Shown here: one piece after another, positions 1 to 7,158 of the stretch
How the letters are laid out: each line of letters opens with the position of its first letter
Position numbering within the stretch: position 1 is the first letter of the stretch
Assembly (NCBI RefSeq): GCF_014836645.1
Contig: NZ_JACSQM010000001.1
Span: 806,001-870,000, forward strand
DNA length: 64,000 nucleotides
Reading direction: 5' to 3'
From: Fictibacillus norfolkensis
GTDB lineage: Bacteria > Bacillota > Bacilli > Bacillales > Fictibacillaceae
Translations under genes and position numbers: made by a program
Notes under the pieces: generated by a model
What the model saw: the letters and a program-made list of their open reading frames with translations, nothing else
Database searches by the model: none
What the model was told of the DNA's origin: nothing

Positions 1-19
1 CTTTATTAAGTAAAGTTAA

Positions 20-54
20 GAGCGAACGATTAAACTTCAGTTAATCGTTCGCTC
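20..54 (-). terminator. Hairpin downstream of the first dimethylformamidase-like gene
   Basis: A 14-bp perfect inverted repeat (20-33 with 41-54, 7-nt loop) begins 13 nt past the stop codon of the minus-strand gene ending at 67. The downstream T tract is broken by A and C, so termination strength is uncertain. Confidence 0.6.
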
Positions 55-66
55 TATTTATTACAG

Positions 67-1470
67 CTAATTATTTTTTTCTAATAATCTATCAAGTGCA
101 TTCTCGGTGATTTTTTCGATTTGTTTATTTGGTTTAGCATATGATTCATGACCAAACGAATCTAAAAACCAACTCCAATAAAAAGTACCTGTTGCAAACG
201 CTTTACCCCCATCTGGTTTGTTATACCAAACTAAGTGGGCTGTTGTATCCTTACCATAAAGCTTTACTGGAGATTCAGCCAGAACTTCTACACCCTTCTT
301 CTTACCATCATAACGATCAACTTCTCCTCCGACAACACCAGATATTTTATCGCCTTCTTTTAATCCTGTACCTTTAAATATCCAATGGGATGGATTTGAA
401 ATAACAAGAGGTTGTTGCTTTTGGTCAGGAACTCCTTGATACATTATTCCCATTACTTCTGATTCCGGACGATTAACAGGTTCACTTCGAAAAGTTGTTG
501 TAACTTCTTTTGGATGTGTAATTCTATCAGGATCATCAATAGCCCTTAATTTATAACAGGTCATCACCCTGTCACTTTTATTAAGACGAACTTGCCAGTA
601 AGCCACGTTCGCGTTAAATACTGCTAAATTCATTCTCTGACTTGTTTCTTCCTGTATGCTGTCCCTCATTGATTTTGTCCAGTATTCATCATGCCCTGGT
701 ATTAATAATAAATCAGTATTCAGATAGGATAATATTCCATTGTCAACATCTGTGTCAGTAAAGTAAGTCAATTTATATCCTTTTTTCTCCATCCATCGAA
801 TCATATTGTATTCGTATGCAAAAAATTCTCCGGATCCTCTTCCGTTATTATAAGGTCGATTAAATGATAATTTTACTGCAGCTTCTTTATTTGTACTATT
901 ATAGCCATAGTAACTTTTCCCGCCCCAGTTATTATAAGCCTGATATGTGTTTGTTGAAATTAATACACCAATAGTCGCTTTTGGCTTCCTATCCTTTACA
1001 ACAAAATTAATATATGAGCTCTTTTTACTTATGTTAGTTAATTTTGCTAAATAAACACCTGATTGCCATTGCTGGTCAACTTTTATCTGAAGAGTCGCTT
1101 TCCAATTAGCTTCCATAGTCTCTTGGTCTGAAATGGATGTTTGTTTATTGATAGGAAGCTTTTCAATCGTACTTAAATGTTTAGCACCTGCTCCTTTATA
1201 GTATCCCATTCGGAAAATCTCAATTTTATAAGGCTCTACACTATGGATGAACAGGTCCAGTTTTTCTCCTGGAAATACAGAAGTTTTCGATGCATATCCT
1301 TGGAGTCCAGGACCGGATGGCTTTTCAATTTTCCAGTCAGCATCTGTTCCTGTTAAAAGTACAGGTTCAAAGATTTGCTCCTCAGACGATCCCAATAAAG
1401 CATCATTTGAATATGATGTGTTCACATAAGATGTTATAAAAGTAAAAATCACGAACCATTTAAGAATCAT
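67..1470 (-). CDS. Secreted protein with dimethylformamidase beta-subunit-like (DMFA2) domain, no anchor
   Basis: The 467-residue product has a hydrophobic N-terminal signal (about residues 1-21), a beta-rich part (about 45-160) and a core (about 165-465) that looks like the C-terminal domain of the N,N-dimethylformamidase large subunit. Visible motifs are FRMGYY (86-91), QAYNNWGGKS (177-186) and GHDEYW (259-264). Characterised dimethylformamidase uses a mononuclear iron site made of two tyrosines and a carboxylate; the glutamate of GHDEYW is the obvious carboxylate candidate, by analogy only. The upstream neighbour encodes a clearly homologous protein with three added wall-binding repeats, so this copy looks like an unanchored, released paralogue. 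Substrate is unknown; an amide or wall-derived amide is a guess. It has its own hairpin terminator and shares an upstream 21-nt motif with the paralogue, so the two are probably separate but co-regulated units. Confidence 0.72.
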   Translation of the reverse strand: MILKWFVIFTFITSYVNTSYSNDALLGSSEEQIFEPVLLTGTDADWKIEKPSGPGLQGYASKTSVFPGEKLDLFIHSVEPYKIEIFRMGYYKGAGAKHLSTIEKLPINKQTSISDQETMEANWKATLQIKVDQQWQSGVYLAKLTNISKKSSYINFVVKDRKPKATIGVLISTNTYQAYNNWGGKSYYGYNSTNKEAAVKLSFNRPYNNGRGSGEFFAYEYNMIRWMEKKGYKLTYFTDTDVDNGILSYLNTDLLLIPGHDEYWTKSMRDSIQEETSQRMNLAVFNANVAYWQVRLNKSDRVMTCYKLRAIDDPDRITHPKEVTTTFRSEPVNRPESEVMGIMYQGVPDQKQQPLVISNPSHWIFKGTGLKEGDKISGVVGGEVDRYDGKKKGVEVLAESPVKLYGKDTTAHLVWYNKPDGGKAFATGTFYWSWFLDSFGHESYAKPNKQIEKITENALDRLLEKNN

Positions 1471-1520
1471 ACAACATTCCCCCTATTACCATAACAATCC
1501 TATAATAATAGGTAACTATA

Positions 1521-1543
1521 TATTTGTATACATAATTTTACAT
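1521..1543 (-). promoter_or_regulatory. Motif shared by the promoters of the two DMFA2 paralogues
   Basis: The plus-strand string TATTTGTATACATAA is followed by a T/A and TTTAC. It recurs nearly unchanged at 3909-3929 upstream of the paralogue and is centred on the palindrome GTATAC. Downstream, both regions have GTTA(A/C)CTATTAT on the minus strand. The binding factor is unknown. Confidence 0.45.
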
Positions 1544-1591
1544 AAATTTATAATATTGGATGAGGGCGATCTAAATATTTTAACTTATATA

Positions 1592-1631
1592 AAAGGACCG
1601 CTGTTAAACGATTGTTTAACAGTGATCCTTT
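1592..1631 (-). terminator. Rho-independent terminator of the 740-aa CWB2-DMFA2 gene
   Basis: An inverted repeat with a 9-bp inner arm CTGTTAAAC / GTTTAACAG and outer AAAGGA / TCCTTT pairing lies just past the stop codon at 1636. It is followed on the minus strand by TTTTATAT. Confidence 0.75.
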
Positions 1632-1635
1632 AAAA

Positions 1636-3858
1636 TTAATCTTCTAATAATTTTTCTAGTGCATTTACAGTCATTGTTTCAATGTGCTTATTAGGTTTCG
1701 CATACGTTTCATGTCCAAATGAATCTAAGAACCAACTCCAATAAAATGTGCCTGTAGCAAATACTTTTCCACCGGCAGGTTTATTGTACCAGATGACATG
1801 AGCCAACGAGTCTTTTCCATATAAACGAACCGGTGAGGAAGCCAGTACTTCTACACCAGACATTTGACCATCATAACGGTCGACTTCACCACCAACAACT
1901 CCGTGTATTTTATCTCCTCTTTTTAAACCAGTTCCTTTATATAACCAATGTGATGGATTGGAAACAACGAGTGGCTGCTGCTTCTGTTCTGGAATCCCCT
2001 GATACATTAATCCTAACACTTCATATTCTGGGCGGTTTACAGGTACATCACGAAATCTTGTAGTAACTTCTTTGGGATTCGTTTTATAATAAGGATCTTC
2101 ATTTGCACGATTTTTATATCCGATCAAAAGTCTATCGTTTTCGCTTAGTCTAACTTGCCAATAAGCAACATTTGCATTAAATACTGCTAAATTCATTCGG
2201 CTGCTTGTTTCTTTTTGTATACTATCTCTCATTGCTTTTGTCCAATATTCATCATGACCCGGTATCAACAACAATTTAGTATTTAACTTTGCTAACAGTC
2301 CATTATCCGCATCTGTATCTGTAAAGTAAGTCAGATTATAACCCTTTTTCTCCAGCCATCGAATCATATTGTATTCGTAAGCAAAGAACTCACCGGATCC
2401 TCTCCCATTGTTATAAGGACGATCCAATGAAACTTTCACAGCTGCATCCTTGTTAGTACTGTTATAACCATATAAACTTTTTCCACCCCAGTTATTATAC
2501 GCATGATACGTGTTCGTTGAAATCAATACACCTATAGATGCTTGTGGCTGTTTATCCTTTACCACAAAGGTAATGTAACTTGCTTTTTCGCTTTTGTGAG
2601 TTAATTTAGCTAAATAAACACCCGATTCCCATGAATCACTGATTTCAACTGGAACTGTGGGCTTCCAATCAGCTCTCATCGTACTAGGATCAGCAATGAA
2701 TGATTGTTTATTTGCAGGTAGATCTTTTATAGACTTAACGAGCTTTGCACCTTCTCCTCCATAATAACCCATCCTGAAAATATCGATGTTATAAGGCAAT
2801 GTGCTGTGGATATAAAAGTTTAATGTCTCTCCTTGAAATGCAGAAGTTGCAGATGCATAACCTTGAAGAGCAGTTCCAGAAGGTTTAGTAATCTCCCAAT
2901 GATGTGGAATGTTAAGCACATTTTCATTAACAGAGCCTGTTCCACCGAGAATAGTAAAGTTATTTATATTCTTGTCATAAATAATTTCCTTAGATTCAAC
3001 CGGGAGTCGATCAGAAAGAGTTAACAGCATTGGAGCATTTTCTTTCGCTGCAAGGACAGATCCTGTTAATGCATCCGCAAAATTCATCCCAGTAGATAAA
3101 AATGCTCTTTCTGTTGGCAAATTTAAGTCTCTAATGATATTAGACGCAACTTCAAATCGATTTTCCCCACCAATTCTATCGGGGGCTGGGAGTTCTTTTT
3201 CAACATTTTTTCCCACACTGCCTTCTCCGCCCACAATGTAAGATTGTTTTACGTTCTTCTCTTGCAGCGCTTTTTTTGTATAAGATGGCAACTTATCAGA
3301 TAATGTAAGCAATATAGGTATTTCATTTCGAGCAGCATATGGGGCAATTGCTAATGCATCAGGGAAATTTAGCCCATATGCAACAACAGCTTTTCCATTG
3401 TTCGAAAGTTTTTTTGATATTTTGTATGCTACTTCAAAACGATCTTTCCCTGAAATCCTTTCAATAGCTATCCCCATTGCTTTTATTTCGTTAGTTATTT
3501 CATTATCGATACTACCTGTTCCGCCCACAAGAATTACTTTTTTGGGTTTTAATCTCGTAATCTCTTTTTTAGTTGTTCCCGTTAATCTTTTTGGCTGTGT
3601 TAACAGAATGGGTGCATTATATTTGTAAGCCAATGGTGCCGCTGATAATGCATCTGCATATGCTAGATAATTTGATAGAATTACTGTTTCTGATGTTTTT
3701 GGCCAACCCTTTTTTGAAACATTTACTGCTACCTCAAACCGATCTGCACCAGATATACGACTAGAATTTATATCATGAGCATAGCTAGTAAGCGAAGTAA
3801 ATATAAAAACGATAGGCAATACTATAAGAAGATATTTAAAACATAGTTTATATGACAT
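1636..3858 (-). CDS. Cell-wall anchored (3x CWB2) dimethylformamidase-like surface protein
   Basis: The 740-residue product has a signal peptide (about 1-27), three cell-wall-binding type 2 repeats (PF04122 type, about 35-125, 130-220 and 225-315, each opening with R-I-S/G-G-x-D/N-R-F-E-V-A) and a C-terminal DMFA2-like domain (about 325-738). That domain carries the same FRMGYY, NNWGGKS and GHDEYW motifs as the downstream paralogue. CWB2 repeats bind anionic wall polymers non-covalently, so the enzyme-like domain should sit at the cell surface. The pair looks like a tandem duplication followed by gain or loss of the wall-binding module. The reaction is not known; an iron-dependent amidohydrolase role is inferred from the family only. 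RBS AGGGGG precedes the ATG. A terminator follows, so co-transcription with the 467-aa paralogue is not required. Confidence 0.75.
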   Translation of the reverse strand: MSYKLCFKYLLIVLPIVFIFTSLTSYAHDINSSRISGADRFEVAVNVSKKGWPKTSETVILSNYLAYADALSAAPLAYKYNAPILLTQPKRLTGTTKKEITRLKPKKVILVGGTGSIDNEITNEIKAMGIAIERISGKDRFEVAYKISKKLSNNGKAVVAYGLNFPDALAIAPYAARNEIPILLTLSDKLPSYTKKALQEKNVKQSYIVGGEGSVGKNVEKELPAPDRIGGENRFEVASNIIRDLNLPTERAFLSTGMNFADALTGSVLAAKENAPMLLTLSDRLPVESKEIIYDKNINNFTILGGTGSVNENVLNIPHHWEITKPSGTALQGYASATSAFQGETLNFYIHSTLPYNIDIFRMGYYGGEGAKLVKSIKDLPANKQSFIADPSTMRADWKPTVPVEISDSWESGVYLAKLTHKSEKASYITFVVKDKQPQASIGVLISTNTYHAYNNWGGKSLYGYNSTNKDAAVKVSLDRPYNNGRGSGEFFAYEYNMIRWLEKKGYNLTYFTDTDADNGLLAKLNTKLLLIPGHDEYWTKAMRDSIQKETSSRMNLAVFNANVAYWQVRLSENDRLLIGYKNRANEDPYYKTNPKEVTTRFRDVPVNRPEYEVLGLMYQGIPEQKQQPLVVSNPSHWLYKGTGLKRGDKIHGVVGGEVDRYDGQMSGVEVLASSPVRLYGKDSLAHVIWYNKPAGGKVFATGTFYWSWFLDSFGHETYAKPNKHIETMTVNALEKLLED

Positions 3859-3908
3859 GGTGTCCCCCTTAACATAAATTACAATTTATATCATAATAGT
3901 TAACAAAG

Positions 3909-3929
3909 TATTTGTATACATAAATTTAC
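3909..3929 (-). promoter_or_regulatory. Second copy of the motif shared by the DMFA2 paralogue promoters
   Basis: The plus-strand string TATTTGTATACATAA plus A-TTTAC matches 1521-1543 in all but about one position and lies about 50-70 nt upstream of the 740-aa gene. It may include promoter elements or an operator; no exact -35/-10 pair is convincing. Confidence 0.4.
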
Positions 3930-3970
3930 TATTTATTTAATTTATTACAATAATTATTTGGTAGATTTCC

Positions 3971-4018
3971 AAAAAAAAATAGCCTTATTAAACAGATGTT
4001 TAATTAAGGCTATTTTTT
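3971..4018 (-). terminator. Rho-independent terminator of the CWB2 amidase gene
   Basis: A long A/T-rich hairpin (AAATAGCCTTA...TTAAAC / GTTTAA...AAGGCTATTT) with T runs on both sides directly follows the amidase stop codon at 4023. Confidence 0.85.
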
Positions 4019-4022
4019 GAGT

Positions 4023-5696
4023 TTATCTATAAAAATTTTCTATCGCTTTTGCTAAAGATAGACTTCTGCTATTTTGGACACTAGACTGCTTTAAGTAAGA
4101 AAGTTCTTTCGTGTTAGACATATACCCTAACTCTATCAAAATGGATGGCATTGTTGTCCACCTTGTTACATATAAGTTGTGGTCTTTGATGTAGCCTGTT
4201 CCAATCCCGTTATATTTAATAGCATTTGAGGCAACGGGTGACAGATTTTTACTTTCTGTGGCCGCCGCAGAAGGAGAAATAGTATCATAGGCAATAATAT
4301 CTCCTTGGTAGCTCATACTCTTAATCGTACTTCCATCTTTATAATAAAACAATTTTCTTTCCGTATCTTCTCTGACAAAAGGATATGTTTTACCTGCGTA
4401 TTTAGCATAAACATCGTTTGTTTCGATTCCCGGTCTGTAACTGCTGTAATGAATACTTTGTCCTGTTGCCGACTTGTCTACTGATGAATCGTGATGGATA
4501 CTAATCAATAAATCTGCATTTTTACTATTTGCAAAAGCCGCTCTGTCTTCAAGAGAAATATACTTATCATTTGAAGGTTCACGTGTGTATATAATTTCCG
4601 CACCTAATCCCTTTAAATGGGTTGCAAGCAACTTTGTAAAACTCATATTTAGGTTCTTTTCGTATATACTTCCGTTTACAGCACCTGGATCAGTTCCACC
4701 ATGGCCTGCATCAAGAATGATTCTCTTTCCCGTTAAGGAAAGCTCACCTTTCAGCTGTGAAACAACAGAGTTACTCACAGAACCTGTTCCGCCAAATATT
4801 ATGAAACTAGTAATCACACTTTGATCAATATAGTTCTTAGTGACAGCAGGTATAGAATTTGCTTGTGTTAATAAAAGAGGCATGTTCTGTTTTGCAGCTA
4901 AGACTGAACCTGTTAGAGCATCTGCAAAGGTCGTTCCATTTGATATCGCTGCTTTTGTTGATGAAGGATTGAACCTTTTAGCTATATTTACTGCCACTTC
5001 AAAGCGGTCTTTTCCGCCTAATCTTAATGGATTTGTTAATTGTTTCTCGACCGTACTGGAGATACTGCCTGTCCCCCCAACGATAATAGACTGTTGCGGT
5101 TTTTTTTCTTGGATTGCTTTTAGTGTATAAGAAGGAAGTTTATCTTTTCCAGTCAAAAGAATCGGATATTCGTGTTTCGAAGCATATGGAGAAATACTTA
5201 ACGCATCTGCAAAAGTAGTACCATTTGAAATAATGACCTTCCCCGCAGCACCCAGTTTTTTAGAAACGTTATAAGCTACTTCATAACGGTCAATCCCGCC
5301 AATTCTTTCTACGGAAAGATTTAAACTTGATAGCTTTGTAGCAACATTTTGATTAATGCTTCCTGTACCTCCAATAATGATAACCTTTGAAGCATTTAAT
5401 CTTTTAATCTCTGCTTCAGTTTTAGCATTAAGACGATCAGGATTAGTTAATAGAATAGGAGCATTTACTTTATATGCTAGTGGTGACGCAGCTAATGCAT
5501 CTGCAAAAGCCTTATAGTTTACTAATAGTACTGTACCGCTCCCAGATGTCCAACCTTTTTTAGATACATTTACCGCTACATCGAATCGGTCTGCTCCACT
5601 TAAACGTTCAACTGTAACTGTCCCATTTGCACTTACTGCAGAATTCGAAAATACTAACAAAAATAAAAATATCAAAACACAAAATTTTTTAAACAT
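4023..5696 (-). CDS. N-acetylmuramoyl-L-alanine amidase with three CWB2 repeats
   Basis: The 557-residue product has a signal peptide (about 1-23), three CWB2 wall-binding repeats (about 30-120, 125-215, 220-320) and a C-terminal Amidase_3 domain (about 333-556). Zinc-ligand motifs are visible: the His of LDAGHGG, the Glu of YEKNL, the His of ISIHHD, and the catalytic Glu of LIELGYMSN. Amidase_3 enzymes cleave the bond between N-acetylmuramic acid and L-alanine in peptidoglycan. The order (CWB2 first, amidase last) matches Bacillus LytC/CwlB-type autolysins, used in wall turnover and cell separation. The divergent neighbour is the lipoteichoic acid glycosylation set; the CWB2 repeats suggest a functional link through anionic polymers, which is inference. 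Confidence 0.9.
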   Translation of the reverse strand: MFKKFCVLIFLFLLVFSNSAVSANGTVTVERLSGADRFDVAVNVSKKGWTSGSGTVLLVNYKAFADALAASPLAYKVNAPILLTNPDRLNAKTEAEIKRLNASKVIIIGGTGSINQNVATKLSSLNLSVERIGGIDRYEVAYNVSKKLGAAGKVIISNGTTFADALSISPYASKHEYPILLTGKDKLPSYTLKAIQEKKPQQSIIVGGTGSISSTVEKQLTNPLRLGGKDRFEVAVNIAKRFNPSSTKAAISNGTTFADALTGSVLAAKQNMPLLLTQANSIPAVTKNYIDQSVITSFIIFGGTGSVSNSVVSQLKGELSLTGKRIILDAGHGGTDPGAVNGSIYEKNLNMSFTKLLATHLKGLGAEIIYTREPSNDKYISLEDRAAFANSKNADLLISIHHDSSVDKSATGQSIHYSSYRPGIETNDVYAKYAGKTYPFVREDTERKLFYYKDGSTIKSMSYQGDIIAYDTISPSAAATESKNLSPVASNAIKYNGIGTGYIKDHNLYVTRWTTMPSILIELGYMSNTKELSYLKQSSVQNSRSLSLAKAIENFYR

Positions 5697-5748
5697 ATAT
5701 CCCCCTAAATTATGTAAGTATATCTATTATATCCTTAAATATAAAATT

Positions 5749-5777
5749 TTGTTACTATATTCAAGTAAACTTATAAA
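5749..5777 (+). promoter_or_regulatory. Candidate sigma-A promoter for the LTA glycosylation operon
   Basis: TTGTTA (5749-5754), a 17-nt spacer and TATAAA (5772-5777) precede RBS AAGGAGG and the ATG at 5796. The predicted leader would be only about 12 nt, so the site could be wrong. Confidence 0.4.
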
Positions 5778-5795
5778 AATTACCAAGGAGGAACT

Positions 5796-6773
5796 ATGAA
5801 ACAAATAACTATATTGATTCCTGCGTACAATGAAGAAGAAGTTTTATATTCTCTTTATCATAGATTAGTTACTGTTTTCGATTCTATTACAGACTATTCA
5901 TTTGAGGTTCTCTTTGTCAATGATGGGAGCAAGGATAATACCTTAAATATTATTCGAGAGTTAAGAGAAGCAGATAGACGAATTTCTTATGTGAACCTTT
6001 CGAGAAATTTTGGAAAAGAAACCGCTATGATTGCAGGTCTCGACTATGCACAAGGTAATGCTGTTATCATCTTAGATGCAGATCTTCAAGACCCGCCAGA
6101 ACTTATTCCAGAAATGATCACCTATTGGGAGGCTGGATACGACGATGTCTTCGCAAAGAGAAGAAGCAGGTCCGGTGAAACTTGGATAAAGAAATTTACT
6201 GCTAAAACATTCTATAAACTTCTTAAAAAGACAACCCGTATCCCTATTCAGGAAAACACAGGTGATTTCAGATTACTGGATCGTAGATGTGTAGAGGCTC
6301 TTAAACAAATGAGAGAAACACAACGTTACACAAAAGGCATGTTTAGCTGGATAGGCTATAACAAAAAAGAGATATTGTTTGATCGAGACCCAAGAGCTGC
6401 AGGAGAAACAAAGTGGAATTACATTAAATTAGTTGATCTTGCTATTGAGGGCATCACTTCATTTACAACTGCACCATTGCGTTTTTCAGCTTTATTTGGG
6501 TTTACCATTTCTATATTTGCTTTCCTTTATATGATCTGGATTATCACTAAGACTCTACTCTATGGAGAAACTGTTTCTGGTTATCCATCCATTATGACTG
6601 TTATTTTATTCTTAGGAGGCATTCAGCTTCTATCTATAGGAATTATTGGAGAATACCTTGGTAGAATATTTAATGAAACTAAAAAGAGACCTTTATATTT
6701 TGTAGAGGAATATAACAATATAAAAGAAAACCCTTTAACTCAAGGAGCAAAACATGAAACAAGAAGTTATTAG
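5796..6773 (+). CDS. csbB: Family 2 glycosyltransferase, CsbB-like polyprenyl-phosphate glycosyltransferase
   Basis: The 325-residue product has an N-terminal GT-A domain with ILIPAYNEE (about 6-14), VNDGSKDNT (41-49) and the metal/nucleotide motif DADLQDPPE (94-102). Two C-terminal membrane helices follow (about 230-255 and 264-288). This is the DPM1/GtrB/CsbB architecture: sugar transfer from a nucleotide sugar to undecaprenyl phosphate on the cytoplasmic face. The next two genes encode GtrA and YfhO family proteins. In B. subtilis, CsbB and YfhO with a GtrA-type protein add GlcNAc to lipoteichoic acid, so this trio is assigned to that pathway. The gene has a perfect RBS (AAGGAGG) and overlaps the next gene by 20 nt, which implies translational coupling. 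The transferred sugar cannot be read from the sequence. Confidence 0.85.
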   Translation: MKQITILIPAYNEEEVLYSLYHRLVTVFDSITDYSFEVLFVNDGSKDNTLNIIRELREADRRISYVNLSRNFGKETAMIAGLDYAQGNAVIILDADLQDPPELIPEMITYWEAGYDDVFAKRRSRSGETWIKKFTAKTFYKLLKKTTRIPIQENTGDFRLLDRRCVEALKQMRETQRYTKGMFSWIGYNKKEILFDRDPRAAGETKWNYIKLVDLAIEGITSFTTAPLRFSALFGFTISIFAFLYMIWIITKTLLYGETVSGYPSIMTVILFLGGIQLLSIGIIGEYLGRIFNETKKRPLYFVEEYNNIKENPLTQGAKHETRSY

Positions 6774-7158
6774 TTATTTGTTTTTTGGTGTATTGACTAC
6801 ATTAGTGAATTTTATTTCTTATATAGTACTAACCGATATTTTTGCCTTCCATTATACTGCAGCCACAGTTATCGCATGGATTGCCGCTGTCCTTTTTGCT
6901 TATATAACCAATAAAATTTATGTATTCAAAACGAAAGGGAATATTTTAAAAGAATTAGGTGCATTTGTATTTTTTAGGATACTAAGTTTAGGTTTAGATC
7001 TTGGTTTAATGATATTATTGGTTTCCGTTCTTCATATTAACGATCTATATTCTAAAGTAATCGTAAATATCATTGTAGTAATCCTAAATTACTTAATCAG
7101 TAAATTTATGATTTTTCAAAAAAAAGAACCTTCCAATTACGGAGGATTACATGAATAA
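6754..7158 (+). CDS. GtrA family membrane protein, putative lipid-linked sugar flippase
   Basis: The 134-residue product is almost entirely hydrophobic, with four predicted membrane helices (about 5-28, 34-56, 73-95, 102-122). The size and the loop NKIYVFKTKG between helices 2 and 3 are typical of GtrA/GtcA. Family members are thought to move undecaprenyl-phosphate-sugar to the outer membrane leaflet for wall polymer glycosylation. It overlaps the upstream glycosyltransferase by 20 nt and the downstream yfhO by 8 nt, so it is the middle gene of a tightly coupled operon. Start ATG 6754 has RBS AAGGAG within the upstream gene. Function is assigned by family and context. Confidence 0.85.
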   Translation: MKQEVISYLFFGVLTTLVNFISYIVLTDIFAFHYTAATVIAWIAAVLFAYITNKIYVFKTKGNILKELGAFVFFRILSLGLDLGLMILLVSVLHINDLYSKVIVNIIVVILNYLISKFMIFQKKEPSNYGGLHE

